Shown one piece after another: positions 22,886 through 31,459 of a stretch of DNA of 64,000 nucleotides (within the stretch, counting starts at the first letter, position 1; every line of letters begins with the position of its first letter). The notes beneath the pieces were generated by a model, which saw only the letters and a list, made by a program, of their open reading frames with translations, was not told the origin of the DNA and did no database searches. Source of the DNA: Heligmosomoides polygyrus polygyrus. Its lineage: Eukaryota; Nematoda; Chromadorea; Rhabditida; Heligmosomidae. The stretch lies in assembly GCA_947396885.1 (NCBI GenBank), contig OX377202.1, positions 58,988,034-59,052,033 of the forward strand, written 5' to 3'. A program made the translations under genes and the position numbers.

Positions 22886-22893
22886 ATTTTCTA
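20495..22893 (-). CDS. CR1-type endonuclease/reverse transcriptase, 5' truncated
   Basis: An uninterrupted frame of almost 800 codons. It begins within the apurinic endonuclease domain (LVLGDFNFPDIDW upstream of the first methionine at 22810, then GPPIGSSDHSSI) and runs through a linker and the reverse transcriptase. RT landmarks: NFRPISITSVFAMVFE, DQHGFRSGKST, VIYFDFMKAFDKVP, GVPQGGVLSPILFSIY and the catalytic box FADDIKIY, followed by LGFILD. The gene ends YLQDAV then stop. The missing N-terminal endonuclease means it cannot mobilise itself, but absence of any stop suggests a recent insertion. The motif pattern fits CR1 better than RTE; clade is inferred from motifs. Confidence 0.8.
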
Positions 22894-23290
22894 GCTTTCT
22901 CTGCTACTCTTACAAAATGACTCGATATTTGTTCATTATCGTGATACTTTCAGCCCGAGCTGGGCAGTTTTCTTGCCAAACTTTTTTCCTTTTTTTACTT
23001 TTAGCCTTCCTTCTTGTCATAAAGACCTCTCAAATCAAACTGCACCCTGTTGCTAAAGTTGAAAAAGTGTTGATTGAAAACTTCACCTTAATCTATGCTT
23101 TAACAAAAGCCTTCATCGCTTGAGTGACAATTAAGCTTCAACCTCTTAGCGCAGTTCTTTAGATGCGTATCTAGGATTTAGCAGAAGATATAGTAAACAG
23201 TCACTATCAGAGCAAAAAAATAGAAATCGTTTCACCGCACATTAGTCTGAGACACCGGCAACTGCGCATGCAGTTCAGCAAGCATCGCTT
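22886..23290 (+). mobile_element. hAT-like repeat, right part, after LINE insertion
   Basis: Continues the homology to 4256-4640: the TTTCCTTTTTT...GCCTTCYTGY region, TCAAATCAAAYTKYAC and near the end CAACTGCGCATG. With 20243-20349 it forms one ancient copy split by the CR1 element. Confidence 0.55.
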
Positions 23291-23550
23291 TCTAGCTAAT
23301 ACATGGTGCAACTCTCTCCTATGACTCACCAGAATGCCTTAGATTTTACATTATGTTGTCGGAGAGTCCTGCAAGAAAATTTTCAATCATCTTTCAAGAT
23401 TTGACGAAGCCTGATACGGTCTGGCTTAGTGCCACAGGCTTATAGCCAGAACATTCTAGAATATAATGCCATACATTCTAGAGTACTCTAAAATATAATA
23501 GAGTTGGTCTCGTCGACTGAGCATCACTCAATCTCTCGTTCTCCACTTTC

Positions 23551-23975
23551 GTGTGGAGAACCTTCTGGGTGGGGGGGGGGGGGGGTGTCATGGGAGACGA
23601 ACTCGAGTTTTCTACGACAACCATGCACGGAAGGCTCGCTGACTACCGCAATCAGAACAGTTTCCGCAGCAATCAAAAGTCCAACTTCCACCAGAAGAAT
23701 GTGATGCTGTTGGCGGGACTCTCTGGGAGTGCTCTACCACGATTCCTTGAAGCCGGAACCTCAGTGGCTGCGAACATTTACGCTGTCCAACTGCAGAACT
23801 TGAGTGTGACCAGCGGAAACGACCATGACGGAAGAATATTTACTTTTTTTGCAGCAATGCTGGGCATAATGTTGCAAAGATGTCAGAAAGTCAAGTTGAA
23901 GTCGAAAAGTCTGCACACAACACGGTGTCATCTGTCATGGTGCCGCATCAGAACATTTAAAAAACTACGCTAAAA
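23551..23975 (+). pseudogene. Probable mariner-family transposase remnant
   Basis: The open frame contains SNFHQKNVMLL, then LEAGTSVAANIYAVQLQNL, resembling the mariner segment before the second aspartate. In the next frame NAGHNVAKM resembles DNARPHVAK. No ends are visible. A 16-base G run at about 23570-23585 lies at its start. Assignment is by motif resemblance only. Confidence 0.4.
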
Positions 23976-24089
23976 CGAAGAGGGAATGAGCTATTTTAGA
24001 GGAAGCAGAGTGGGCACATCCTTCTTACCCAGGATGTGCCACGTCATTTGGACGTCAGTTGCCCTTCGATCGATAGGATTTACCAAAAT

Positions 24090-24171
24090 TTACGATTTGC
24101 GATCCAAAATGTCGTAAATTGTGGGAAAAAATTGCCAAAATCGCCGTAAATCGTAATTATTCACATCCCTG
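24090..24171 (-). mobile_element. hAT-like end (CAGGGATGTG, inverted)
   Basis: Read on the minus strand from 24171 it starts CAGGGATGTGAATAATTACG, followed by ATTTACGGCG and further TTACG/CGTAAA motifs. The same terminus class opens the repeats at 4146 and 38649. It may be the distal end of the copy that begins at 20243, or a separate fragment. Confidence 0.4.
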
Positions 24172-24486
24172 TTAGCATACGAATTCACTCAACAACACAA
24201 TCACCATCATTAGTCACTACAGGTCCCACCTAACAGGCAGTTTAGCGATTCCCTCCTCCAAGAACCGCGAAGACTTGGAGTCAACGGATCCGCTAACCGT
24301 CCGTTCAACGTCTTCAATTTTGAAGGTTTGTTCTTCACAAGGAGTGCCTTGAGAGCAAAAAATAAATGATAGTAAAAGGTGAGAATATCAAGGGAATAGA
24401 GTGGGTGGGAACTGTGCCCCAGCCCAGCTCTCTTAATTTTTCACGTGTATCTTTAGCTACATGCGGCGTATCGTTGTCGCGAAATG

Positions 24487-24509
24487 CCGGAAACAGAGTT
24501 CGGCGGCAC
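24487..24509 (+). repeat. 23-bp sequence shared with 35795-35817 (inverted)
   Basis: GCCGGAAACAGAGTTCGGCG plus GCA occurs here and as its reverse complement at the outer edge of the MULE inverted repeat. The surrounding 24460-24675 is GC-rich and full of short palindromes such as CAGTGCCGGGCACTG. Nothing coding was recognised. Confidence 0.5.
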
Positions 24510-24963
24510 CACACCGCGAACTAGTCCGTGGTGGGACCACCCATCACTGTGGTGGGAGCTACGCCGCGGACGAGTTGTCTCGGTGCCGCATGCCGAGGAC
24601 AACCGCAGTTCTCGGCGGCATCCAGCGGAGCGGAGTCGCAGTGCCGGGCACTGCGGCATCGTTCCGATGAGAGGCGTGGTCCGCTTCGCGTCCTCCCATC
24701 ACGAGTACGACCGGACCTTTTTCGTTTTGATTATATTTTTGTCGTGCTCCGTGTCGCTTGCTTGGTTTTATCATCTCATTCTCTGGTTGTGAAGGTTTTC
24801 TTTTTAGGTGCCGCATTTCTAATCAATGATTGATATTCGATCGTTTGTGGGCGCAGATGGCTGGGCGATCACCTTGTAGAATCCCTATACAACGTTTTAT
24901 GTTGTAAGAAATTAATTTTTTATGCAGCACTGGTGTGTTCGACCCCTTGTTGAACCGAGCTAG

Positions 24964-25122
24964 TGTCACGGTATAGTAGCGACCGCCTCTGTAAGCCTCG
25001 CCCCTACATGGGTTGGAAGGTTGGCAGTCTCCCCGACTGCATACTTTGTATATGGTTGTGCACATAAATATAAATCTATAGAAATGCTTTGTCGAACTCC
25101 CATCTCAGCCAGAAGCATGACA
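24964..25122 (+). repeat. Left LTR
   Basis: 159 bp, starts TGTCACGGTATAGTAGCGAC and ends GCATGACA. It shares with the right LTR the landmarks CGCCCCTACATGG, TTGGAAGGTTGGCAGTCTCC and ACTGCAT, but they have diverged in the last third, implying an old insertion. Confidence 0.8.
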
Positions 25123-26251
25123 TAGAGGTCTCGGGGAGATGATTTTTGCTCAAGAATTTCTAAAAGAAGTTAGCAGTACGGGAGACTCCGTTTTGACGGC
25201 CATCAAAACGTATTTATATCTCGAGATATACACACTACACCGCATGCACATTGCACATTTCTCACGAAGCATGCTGGCGTGATTTTTTTTTTGTACTGAG
25301 CATGATTTTTATCATTTCCACTTCTTCGTTTGTCTTCGTCGTGGCGCATGAATGAGGCAGGGCATGTAACTAAACAGCTATTTTTCAAAGAATTACTATT
25401 ACTATTTTCAAAGAATTTGAGCCGCTTACTCTATGCTATTTTTTAAACTCTAATTATCGATTGCGAAAAGTACGATTTTCGCTATTCGCGACAGCGATTT
25501 AAAGCGAATATCGTATTGTCCCTGGTGTCTTCAGAAACACTAATGTGCGGAAGGTACGTTCTTCATATGAGTCACTGCCGAGTGCAAACTACCTCCCTTG
25601 TGAACCTCGTACTTTTCCGATATTAAAACGTCTAATTTATAGCTCACATTACTAAAATTCAATTTTTCACCTTAACAATTGACTTGCTACATTTACTCTG
25701 CCATTCATGCCACCGCTAGCTTGTATATAATCTGTACATAGGACGTCCAAAAAAACCGAAAAAGAAAAAAAAATATTTTTGAGATTTACTTTTATTTGAT
25801 GTTAATAGAACTTCGCCAATGGCAACCTTACCGTATACTAGGTAATGTCGGCATTAGAAGGGAGCCGAAACGTGGCTTCGAGTATACAATCGAGGGCGTC
25901 GACCAGAGCTCAGCAAGTACCCATTTAAAAATAGCGGCGTCGACAAAGCTATGATAATTCCGCTCGAAGGGAAAAGAGGGCGGTAACTCATACTGAGGTC
26001 ATCCAGGAGGCACTACGTCTTCGTGACTGCGGTTGAACGGTTGTGTTCAACTGCGTTCTTTGCTTACTGTTTCTTCAGCTCTCTTCCTGTCTCCTATTTC
26101 TTCATCTTAATAGCGACTCATCAACATAACGGATGATTACTTAGTGCCGAACAGCTCACCAGCTGAGAAACGATTTGCTCGCACCGAGCAAAGAAATCAA
26201 GCGAAACTAACGAGTCGACTTATTGACTAATCACGGGAATTAATAGAATGG

Positions 26252-27031
26252 TTGCTCATTACGAACATGGCGAGAAATGATAACGGACCAATCGGGGGGC
26301 TTGTCCAGATTTCAGAAAGGCCTCTTGATATTCGGGTTAACATAGCGGATCTGTTCTTTCCCTCACTGCAGTGCTGGCCGAATTATAACGGAACTAACAT
26401 GTCAGTGGTGAAGTTTGTTAGAGGGATGAACGAAAAAGCCAATGCAGTGGGATATGACGAGCAGAAACTGGCGAGGCTCCTTCCTCTGCAATTAAGCGGA
26501 GCAGCCAAAATAAAATACGAGAACTATGATAACGATGTTAAGCTGGATTACCGAAAGGTTGTTGACCAGTTGAAAAAAGACTTTCGTAGCCCTAACTATG
26601 TCGAAATAGCGAAAGCAAAAATTTATCACGTGAAGAAGAAAGCCAATGAAAATGTGGTCATTTATGGGCAACGGGTGAGAGATTTAGTTGCCGACGCTTT
26701 TGCCGAAGGTAATCCCATCGCCGTCGAAGAAATAATGTGCGAAACATTTGTGCGCGGCCTTACTACGAATCTTCGAATTGCGGTAATGAAGAAAAGGCAG
26801 TCATCACAGACTTTCAAAGATCTGCAACAAATTGCAGAAAACGAAAGTCATCTTCTTGAAATTGTGACGCGTGAGAGGGGAATAATTGATAACGCCCTAG
26901 TGAGTGCAATCACGGAAGCCGTTCAAAACGCACGCATTAGTGAAAGCTGTCCAAATCGAAATTGCCAAAATCAAGGGAACTACCAGCGTCAGCAGTGGAA
27001 TCAATCGCGAAATCCTGCTGTTAGTGCATAG
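26252..27031 (+). CDS. Retrotransposon gag-like protein, truncated by a stop
   Basis: 259 codons open; MARNDNGP at 26267 is an alternative start. The capsid-like core includes WPNYNGTN, VRGMNEKANAVGYDEQKLAR, LPLQLSGAAKIKYENY and LIKKDF-type VVDQLKKDF, the pattern of retrotransposon gag capsid domains. A glutamine/asparagine-rich basic tail follows. The TAG at 27029 seems premature: the same frame continues with RWNSNRAYHERSPQSYNDNG and on to about 27285, with another stop at 27195. No zinc knuckle was seen. Likely inactive. Confidence 0.7.
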   Translation: MLITNMARNDNGPIGGLVQISERPLDIRVNIADLFFPSLQCWPNYNGTNMSVVKFVRGMNEKANAVGYDEQKLARLLPLQLSGAAKIKYENYDNDVKLDYRKVVDQLKKDFRSPNYVEIAKAKIYHVKKKANENVVIYGQRVRDLVADAFAEGNPIAVEEIMCETFVRGLTTNLRIAVMKKRQSSQTFKDLQQIAENESHLLEIVTRERGIIDNALVSAITEAVQNARISESCPNRNCQNQGNYQRQQWNQSRNPAVSA

Positions 27032-27750
27032 CCAAATTTTTCACCACGTTGGAACAGTAATAGGGCATATCACGAACGTAGTCCTCAATCCTATAACGAT
27101 AACGGTTACTACAATAACGGAGGAATTCGAAGCCCAGTGGATATCACGGACGCGATTCTCAAATCCTTAGAAATAACGCTTCTCACAATTACGTGAGAAA
27201 TTATGATGACCAACATGATAACGGTCGATATCGGGATTATTCTAATGAATTTCCGCACAACTGTGAAGACACTGTGACGGCATAAAAATCTATTGCATTC
27301 AAAATAACGCCCTATATTATAACGACGGGGAAAATATTCGGTTAGGTAAAGTAGACGAATGTCACCGAAAAGAGATTTTGTAGCAGAATCACGAAAGCCC
27401 CTTTGCTGGAGGTTACTTGAGCAGTAAAAATACCTTGCAGTAAGATTCACGTACGATTTTACCGGAAGAAAATGAACAACGAAATAGCAAGTTTTGTTCT
27501 AACCCGCGTCATTTACCAAAAGGTAAAGTCATAACGATTTCGAAATATTTTTGACATTTTACAGAATATAACGATGTCCGTAGAACTGATAAGGACATAG
27601 GGAAATTCGGACTATGATTACGACAGTGAATACACTCCCGCAAAAACTCATTTCGAGGTAACTTTAAACATTTTCACCGGAAGGTCGGAAAAATAACGAT
27701 TGGTAGAATAACGATTTAACATAAACCAAATTCATAACGATATCTAATCA
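26270..27750 (+). repeat. Recurrent TAACG words in the LTR element
   Basis: The word TAACG preceded by A, G, T or C occurs more than fifteen times, often as ATAACGAT or ATAACGG. The occurrences lie both inside the gag frame, where they encode N after D or Y, and downstream, where no frame is open. Spacing is irregular. Confidence 0.5.
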
Positions 27751-27754
27751 ATAT

Positions 27755-28105
27755 TTGAAGGAGCTATGCGAAGATACCAGTGCTCGAACTGGTATCTTGG
27801 AAGAAGAGGTGCGAGAACTCCGACAAGCACTTTTGACTTGTCAGGAGCAAGTTGATGCGATGGCAAAGATGGCGAACAAGGACTTAAACCTGGTCGCCAA
27901 TGTGGGTCACGCCGATAAAACGTGCCCTAGCGATGCGATGGTTGACAGCTCTAGAGATGCAGTGGCTCCAAGCAAGGCCGGTGGCAGTATGCGGGCAGCG
28001 ATTCGAGCAATGCCTCGAAGGCACATGATCCGGAGGCCCTATGACCTGGCCCTAGGCTTATGCACAAATTTCGACCTGTGCGTACTGGAAGGAATCCTCC
28101 CATAA
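27755..28105 (+). CDS. Unrecognised 116-residue frame in the LTR element
   Basis: Starts MKELCEDTSARTGILEEEVR; residues 10-40 have heptad-like leucines and charges compatible with a short coiled coil. The remainder is basic and not recognised. It ends 125 bp before the right LTR, where an element-encoded C-terminal region could be. It may be a remnant of a longer gene or chance. Confidence 0.35.
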   Translation: MKELCEDTSARTGILEEEVRELRQALLTCQEQVDAMAKMANKDLNLVANVGHADKTCPSDAMVDSSRDAVAPSKAGGSMRAAIRAMPRRHMIRRPYDLALGLCTNFDLCVLEGILP

Positions 28106-28220
28106 TCGTCTCTATGTCCATCGACCCATCATTTTAATTCATCATTGGAGTGAATATTTGTTTTTTGTTGTTATTTAAAAATTATTGTGTTGTATATTTT
28201 TGTCGAGGCCGACAAATTCG

Positions 28221-28230
28221 AAAGGAAGGG
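28221..28230 (+). promoter_or_regulatory. Polypurine tract
   Basis: AAAGGAAGGG, two bases before the right LTR, where plus-strand synthesis of an LTR retrotransposon is primed. Confidence 0.7.
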
Positions 28231-28232
28231 CA

Positions 28233-28381
28233 TGTCACGGTATAGTGGCGACCGCCTCGCCCCTACATGGATTGGAAGGTTGGCAGTCTCCCTAACTGCA
28301 TTCTTGCTGCATGCTTGTTGTATATAATATAGACTAATAATAAAGGTTTGTAAACCCTCACTCCCAGACAGGAGCACGACA
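28233..28381 (+). repeat. Right LTR
   Basis: 149 bp starting TGTCACGGTATAGTGGCGAC and ending GAGCACGACA. Contains AATAAAGG near 28339, a plausible polyadenylation signal. It lacks about 9 bp of CTGTAAGCC present in the left LTR. Confidence 0.8.
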
Positions 28382-28433
28382 CTAGGCTATTTTGGCACAA
28401 ATAGGGTCGAGGAGGGGCGGGGCTTGCCGTGTA

Positions 28434-28674
28434 CTCAGTGGATATTCGCTTTGGTAGGAACGCATGTGTATATCCAGTTATATCAGGGGTGGGACACACC
28501 ACTGCTGCAAAAAATCCAATTTCGTACATCACAAGCCGTTGTTTAGGGCTGTCCAACACGGTGACCCCCCCCCCCCCTTCCTGCCTGATCCTCTTTGCGC
28601 CGCCATTGGTATTTGCGCCGCCATTGGTAATGGGACATACGTATGCCTTTCTACCAAGGCGAATATCCGCTGAG
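28434..28674. mobile_element. 241-bp MITE with TA duplication
   Basis: Ends CTCAGTGGATATTCGCTTTG and the inverted CAAGGCGAATATCCGCTGAG extend to about 38 bp of imperfect inverted repeat; TA flanks both sides, as for Tc1/mariner-type insertions. The interior has a C run at 28564-28577 and a tandem TGCGCCGCCATTGGTA duplication near 28607-28637. It lies about 50 bp beyond the LTR element. Confidence 0.7.
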
Positions 28675-29551
28675 TAAAAGGCGACCTCTACAAACTATTT
28701 GCACCAGAAATTAATTTGGTGACAAAATCAAAATAAATAAGCTAAAGAGCGGCCACCACCAAATAGAATTGCACCCCTCCTCTCTCTCCCCCCTCCCCAA
28801 ACTGAGAAAAGTCTGAAGCTGCAAGACATTGTGGCAGTTCTTCGTACTCCTCGTCAAAAAGTACGCAGTATTGCGTACAGTAATCTCCTCGCGACGTCAA
28901 AAGCCGGGTTGACGGTCAACTCGGCCCCGTTCGTCCCCGCCACTGCTGAGTCACGTCGATGAGTAGCGTGTCTGCCACCTCTCGCTCTCTCTCCGCAGTG
29001 ATTACGGGGCAGCTCGGCCCCGAGCATGCTGAGTCATCGCGGCGGGGCAGATTCCAGACGAAAGAGTGCCGGCGCCTACGCCGACCCTACATCTCTAGCC
29101 GCACTTGCGTTAATTCATGCGATTGCTTTCCCACGATGGGGAGATTTCACATGAGATTCAAAAGAAAGAAGATGTGGCGGGATTTGGAGAGCCATTGTTA
29201 CGAAAGGTGTCGTTCGAACCGATCCGAGTGATTTTGCTCCCTCACAGCAAAGGGGCAAAGATATATTATATCCTACCTCGAGATCGTCAACTGTGCTATG
29301 AGTGGGCGTATAGGAAGACATTTTCAGAGGGAGAGACCAGCACCTTTTGTGTGTTGTGAATGCCGATCGCTTAAGGATCGAGAGCGCGAGGTGTACAATC
29401 AGCCTCTGCCTTCCTGCAAAGTCAGCAGTGGACACTTCATAACGGATCCTGAGAATCTGGTTCGCCCTCCCCCCCCCCCCCCCCTTCTGTGAACCAAGAA
29501 GCGCCACTCGTTCTATTATGCGCCGTAGGGTGATCTGAGAGCTTCAGACAG

Positions 29552-30910
29552 GAGGATTGCTAAGTGACGCAATCCGGAGACGATCTTTAAAGGGTGGCAG
29601 CACTACTCTACCGTATCATTTCTCATTGGAGCGCGCCAGTCTACCAGGTCTGTGCAGGGGTCTAATTGCTTATCTGGCTCTTCAGGATGGTAGAATATGG
29701 TTATGTGTCTGCCCTATGACTACGAAGAAGTTGTGAGGGGGCAAATATTCAAATAGTCGGTTTTAGTACTAAGAATTGCTCAATATTCATCGAAATAACA
29801 ATGGAGTCGTGTTAGCTTAACAAATTCTGGACGGAAACAAAAGATGAAAAAGATAGAAATACATGCTAAGGCAGAATACCACTTTCTCATCTCGCAGGCT
29901 TATTGACATATATTTCAACACTGCTTCATTGTTGGGCAACCCCAGACTTTGCAATAAATTGCTCCAAAACACGAGATAGTACAGATAGGAAATGGGAGTT
30001 GAGCGGAGATCGTTGAGTTGAGCAGATACAGATATCGGAGGTCTGACGAGGTACTTACCATGTATGTATCGCAACGAATACGACGGCTAGAATAATATAT
30101 GCGTATTGATGCGCAGGGAAAGGTAATTCGAGAAGCGGCTAACAACAACTTGTCGATCAATTTGAAAACGGTAATATAGCAATATGCAATCTCTTGTAGT
30201 GATAGAAAGGAGATAATTACAAAGAGGGATAAAGATGCTCACACTTTAAAACAATTTCTACGTGGTGCTAATTGTACGAACTTCCTAGAAGATAGTAACT
30301 CAAGGTAACTGAAATAAGTAATAATAATTCGAGCCATAACCCAGAGAAGGATACCACAGCAACATCAACAACAAAAAGTACAAGAGGATCCTTGTTAGGG
30401 AGACTAAGTAAGATTGTTCAGTGGGTTCGGTCGCTCTAGGCAGATTGGGCACTGTGCTGATGTTCCCACATGCTCGCTTATATCTGTAAAACCAGAAATT
30501 GCCGCCGTTCTTTGCGAAAAACAAGCAGGTTCGCGGTTAATAATGAGTGAATGACTTTTAAAACTACAGACTGTAAGACAGTAAGAGTAAAGGGATTACC
30601 TAAGTTTTAAGAAAAACATTAGAGCGGGTTTAATGGATGTTTTTTGGGTTTTTTGGATATACACCACTCTCGGACTTAGAATATGTAATACTCATAGCAA
30701 ATATTGACGAAAACACTTTTATAAGGTAGAGACTGCATGGAATGAACAGGTAAACGGTTGGAGTTAGCTGAAGAAGTATTGAATAAGTGTAAATTTGAGC
30801 AGAAGTAGTAAGTCGCCGTAGGTTGGCGCGCTCTAATGAGAAATGATACGGTAGAGTACGGCTACCGTCCTTTAAAGATCGTCTCCGGATTGCGTCACTT
30901 AGCAATCCTC
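29552..30910. mobile_element. Non-autonomous MULE with 9-bp target duplication
   Basis: Ends GAGGATTGCTAAGTGACGCA and the reverse complement, with inverted repeats of about 95 bp (to roughly 29650 and from roughly 30815). The 9 bases TTCAGACAG flank both sides (29543-29551 and 30911-30919); the uninterrupted homologue in the other arm reads TTCAGGCAG once near 34785. A 9-bp duplication with long inverted repeats is the Mutator-like signature. The interior is AT-rich without recognisable genes. Confidence 0.85.
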
Positions 30911-31389
30911 TTCAGACAGTACCTCCAGGCGGCTGGTCGTCCATCTACCACAAGAGAGTGTAAGGATCACCTTGATACCTTGCCCTCTAGTTGGTTCTCA
31001 CTCTGTCCCCGTCCCCTTGTTGTACTCCTCTGAAGAACCCTACGCATGTTATCCTGCCCATTCCGTGAAGGAACTGTTAGCACACTTGCCTTTGTACTCA
31101 GGTATATGCTTACTCACAAATGTAATCTCATGCTTCACACGATTCAGCTGTTTTTATTGGTATGTTGCTATTTGTACTTCAAACGCTTTGATAAAGAGTG
31201 TTCCAAAAGATTTTTCTCAAACAAGAGACAAGTCTCAAACATGTTTCTAACCATCCTGCAGAAACGCAGTGACCGTTGTGGCTGGATCAGTGCATTTCCT
31301 CGGTGATATCACCAACTGTACAATTGGTGTGGAAATACATCACGCTATGACGAGATACCGGTCGTTCAAATCGCTCAAGAAACAGCATG

Positions 31390-31452
31390 TTCCCACGCGA
31401 GACGGTAAGCGCGTGCTAAATAATGAAGACGCAGCGAGAGCTGGCAGACACG
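31390..31452 (+). repeat. 64-bp direct repeat left of the hAT element
   Basis: CCCACGCGAGACGGTA through GCAGCGAGAGCTGGCAGACA is repeated with substitutions at 34222-34285 on the other side of the hAT insertion. Without the hAT the two units would be adjacent, that is, a tandem subterminal repeat of the MULE. Confidence 0.65.
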
Positions 31453-31459
31453 GCCCCAC

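Larger units (their letters stand above)
24964..28381 (+). mobile_element. LTR retrotransposon, gag-bearing, pol not recognised
   Basis: Two LTRs of about 150 bp with TGTCA...TGACA/CGACA ends bound a 3.4-kb element. CTAG flanks both outer sides (24960-24963 and 28382-28385), a 4-bp target duplication. A polypurine tract AAAGGAAGGG precedes the right LTR. Inside are a 1.1-kb leader, a gag-like gene and a shorter frame, but no protease, reverse transcriptase or integrase motif, so it is a deleted or non-autonomous copy. Gag resemblance suggests the Ty3/gypsy side; Bel/Pao cannot be excluded. Confidence 0.8.
28909..31455 (+). mobile_element. MULE-derived inverted repeat, left arm
   Basis: From 28999 (ATTACGGGGCAGCTCGGCCC) to 29551 and again from 30920 to 31455 the sequence matches the reverse complement of 34229-35758. 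Removal of the insert at 29552-30910 restores colinearity, apart from about 400 bp present only in the right arm. A second terminus-like block (GACGGTCAACTCGGCCCCGT) lies just outside at 28909. The region 29117-29492 has coding-like frames with YEWAYRKTFSEG and SSGHFITDPENL, resembling the zinc-binding N-terminal part of nematode MULE transposases. Degenerate. Confidence 0.6.

Noticed and set aside
23570..23586. Poly-G, poly-C and poly-T runs here and at 479, 28564, 29467, 35282 and 60767 as regulatory sites
   Set aside because: Simple homopolymers are common in repeat-rich DNA; no supporting context.
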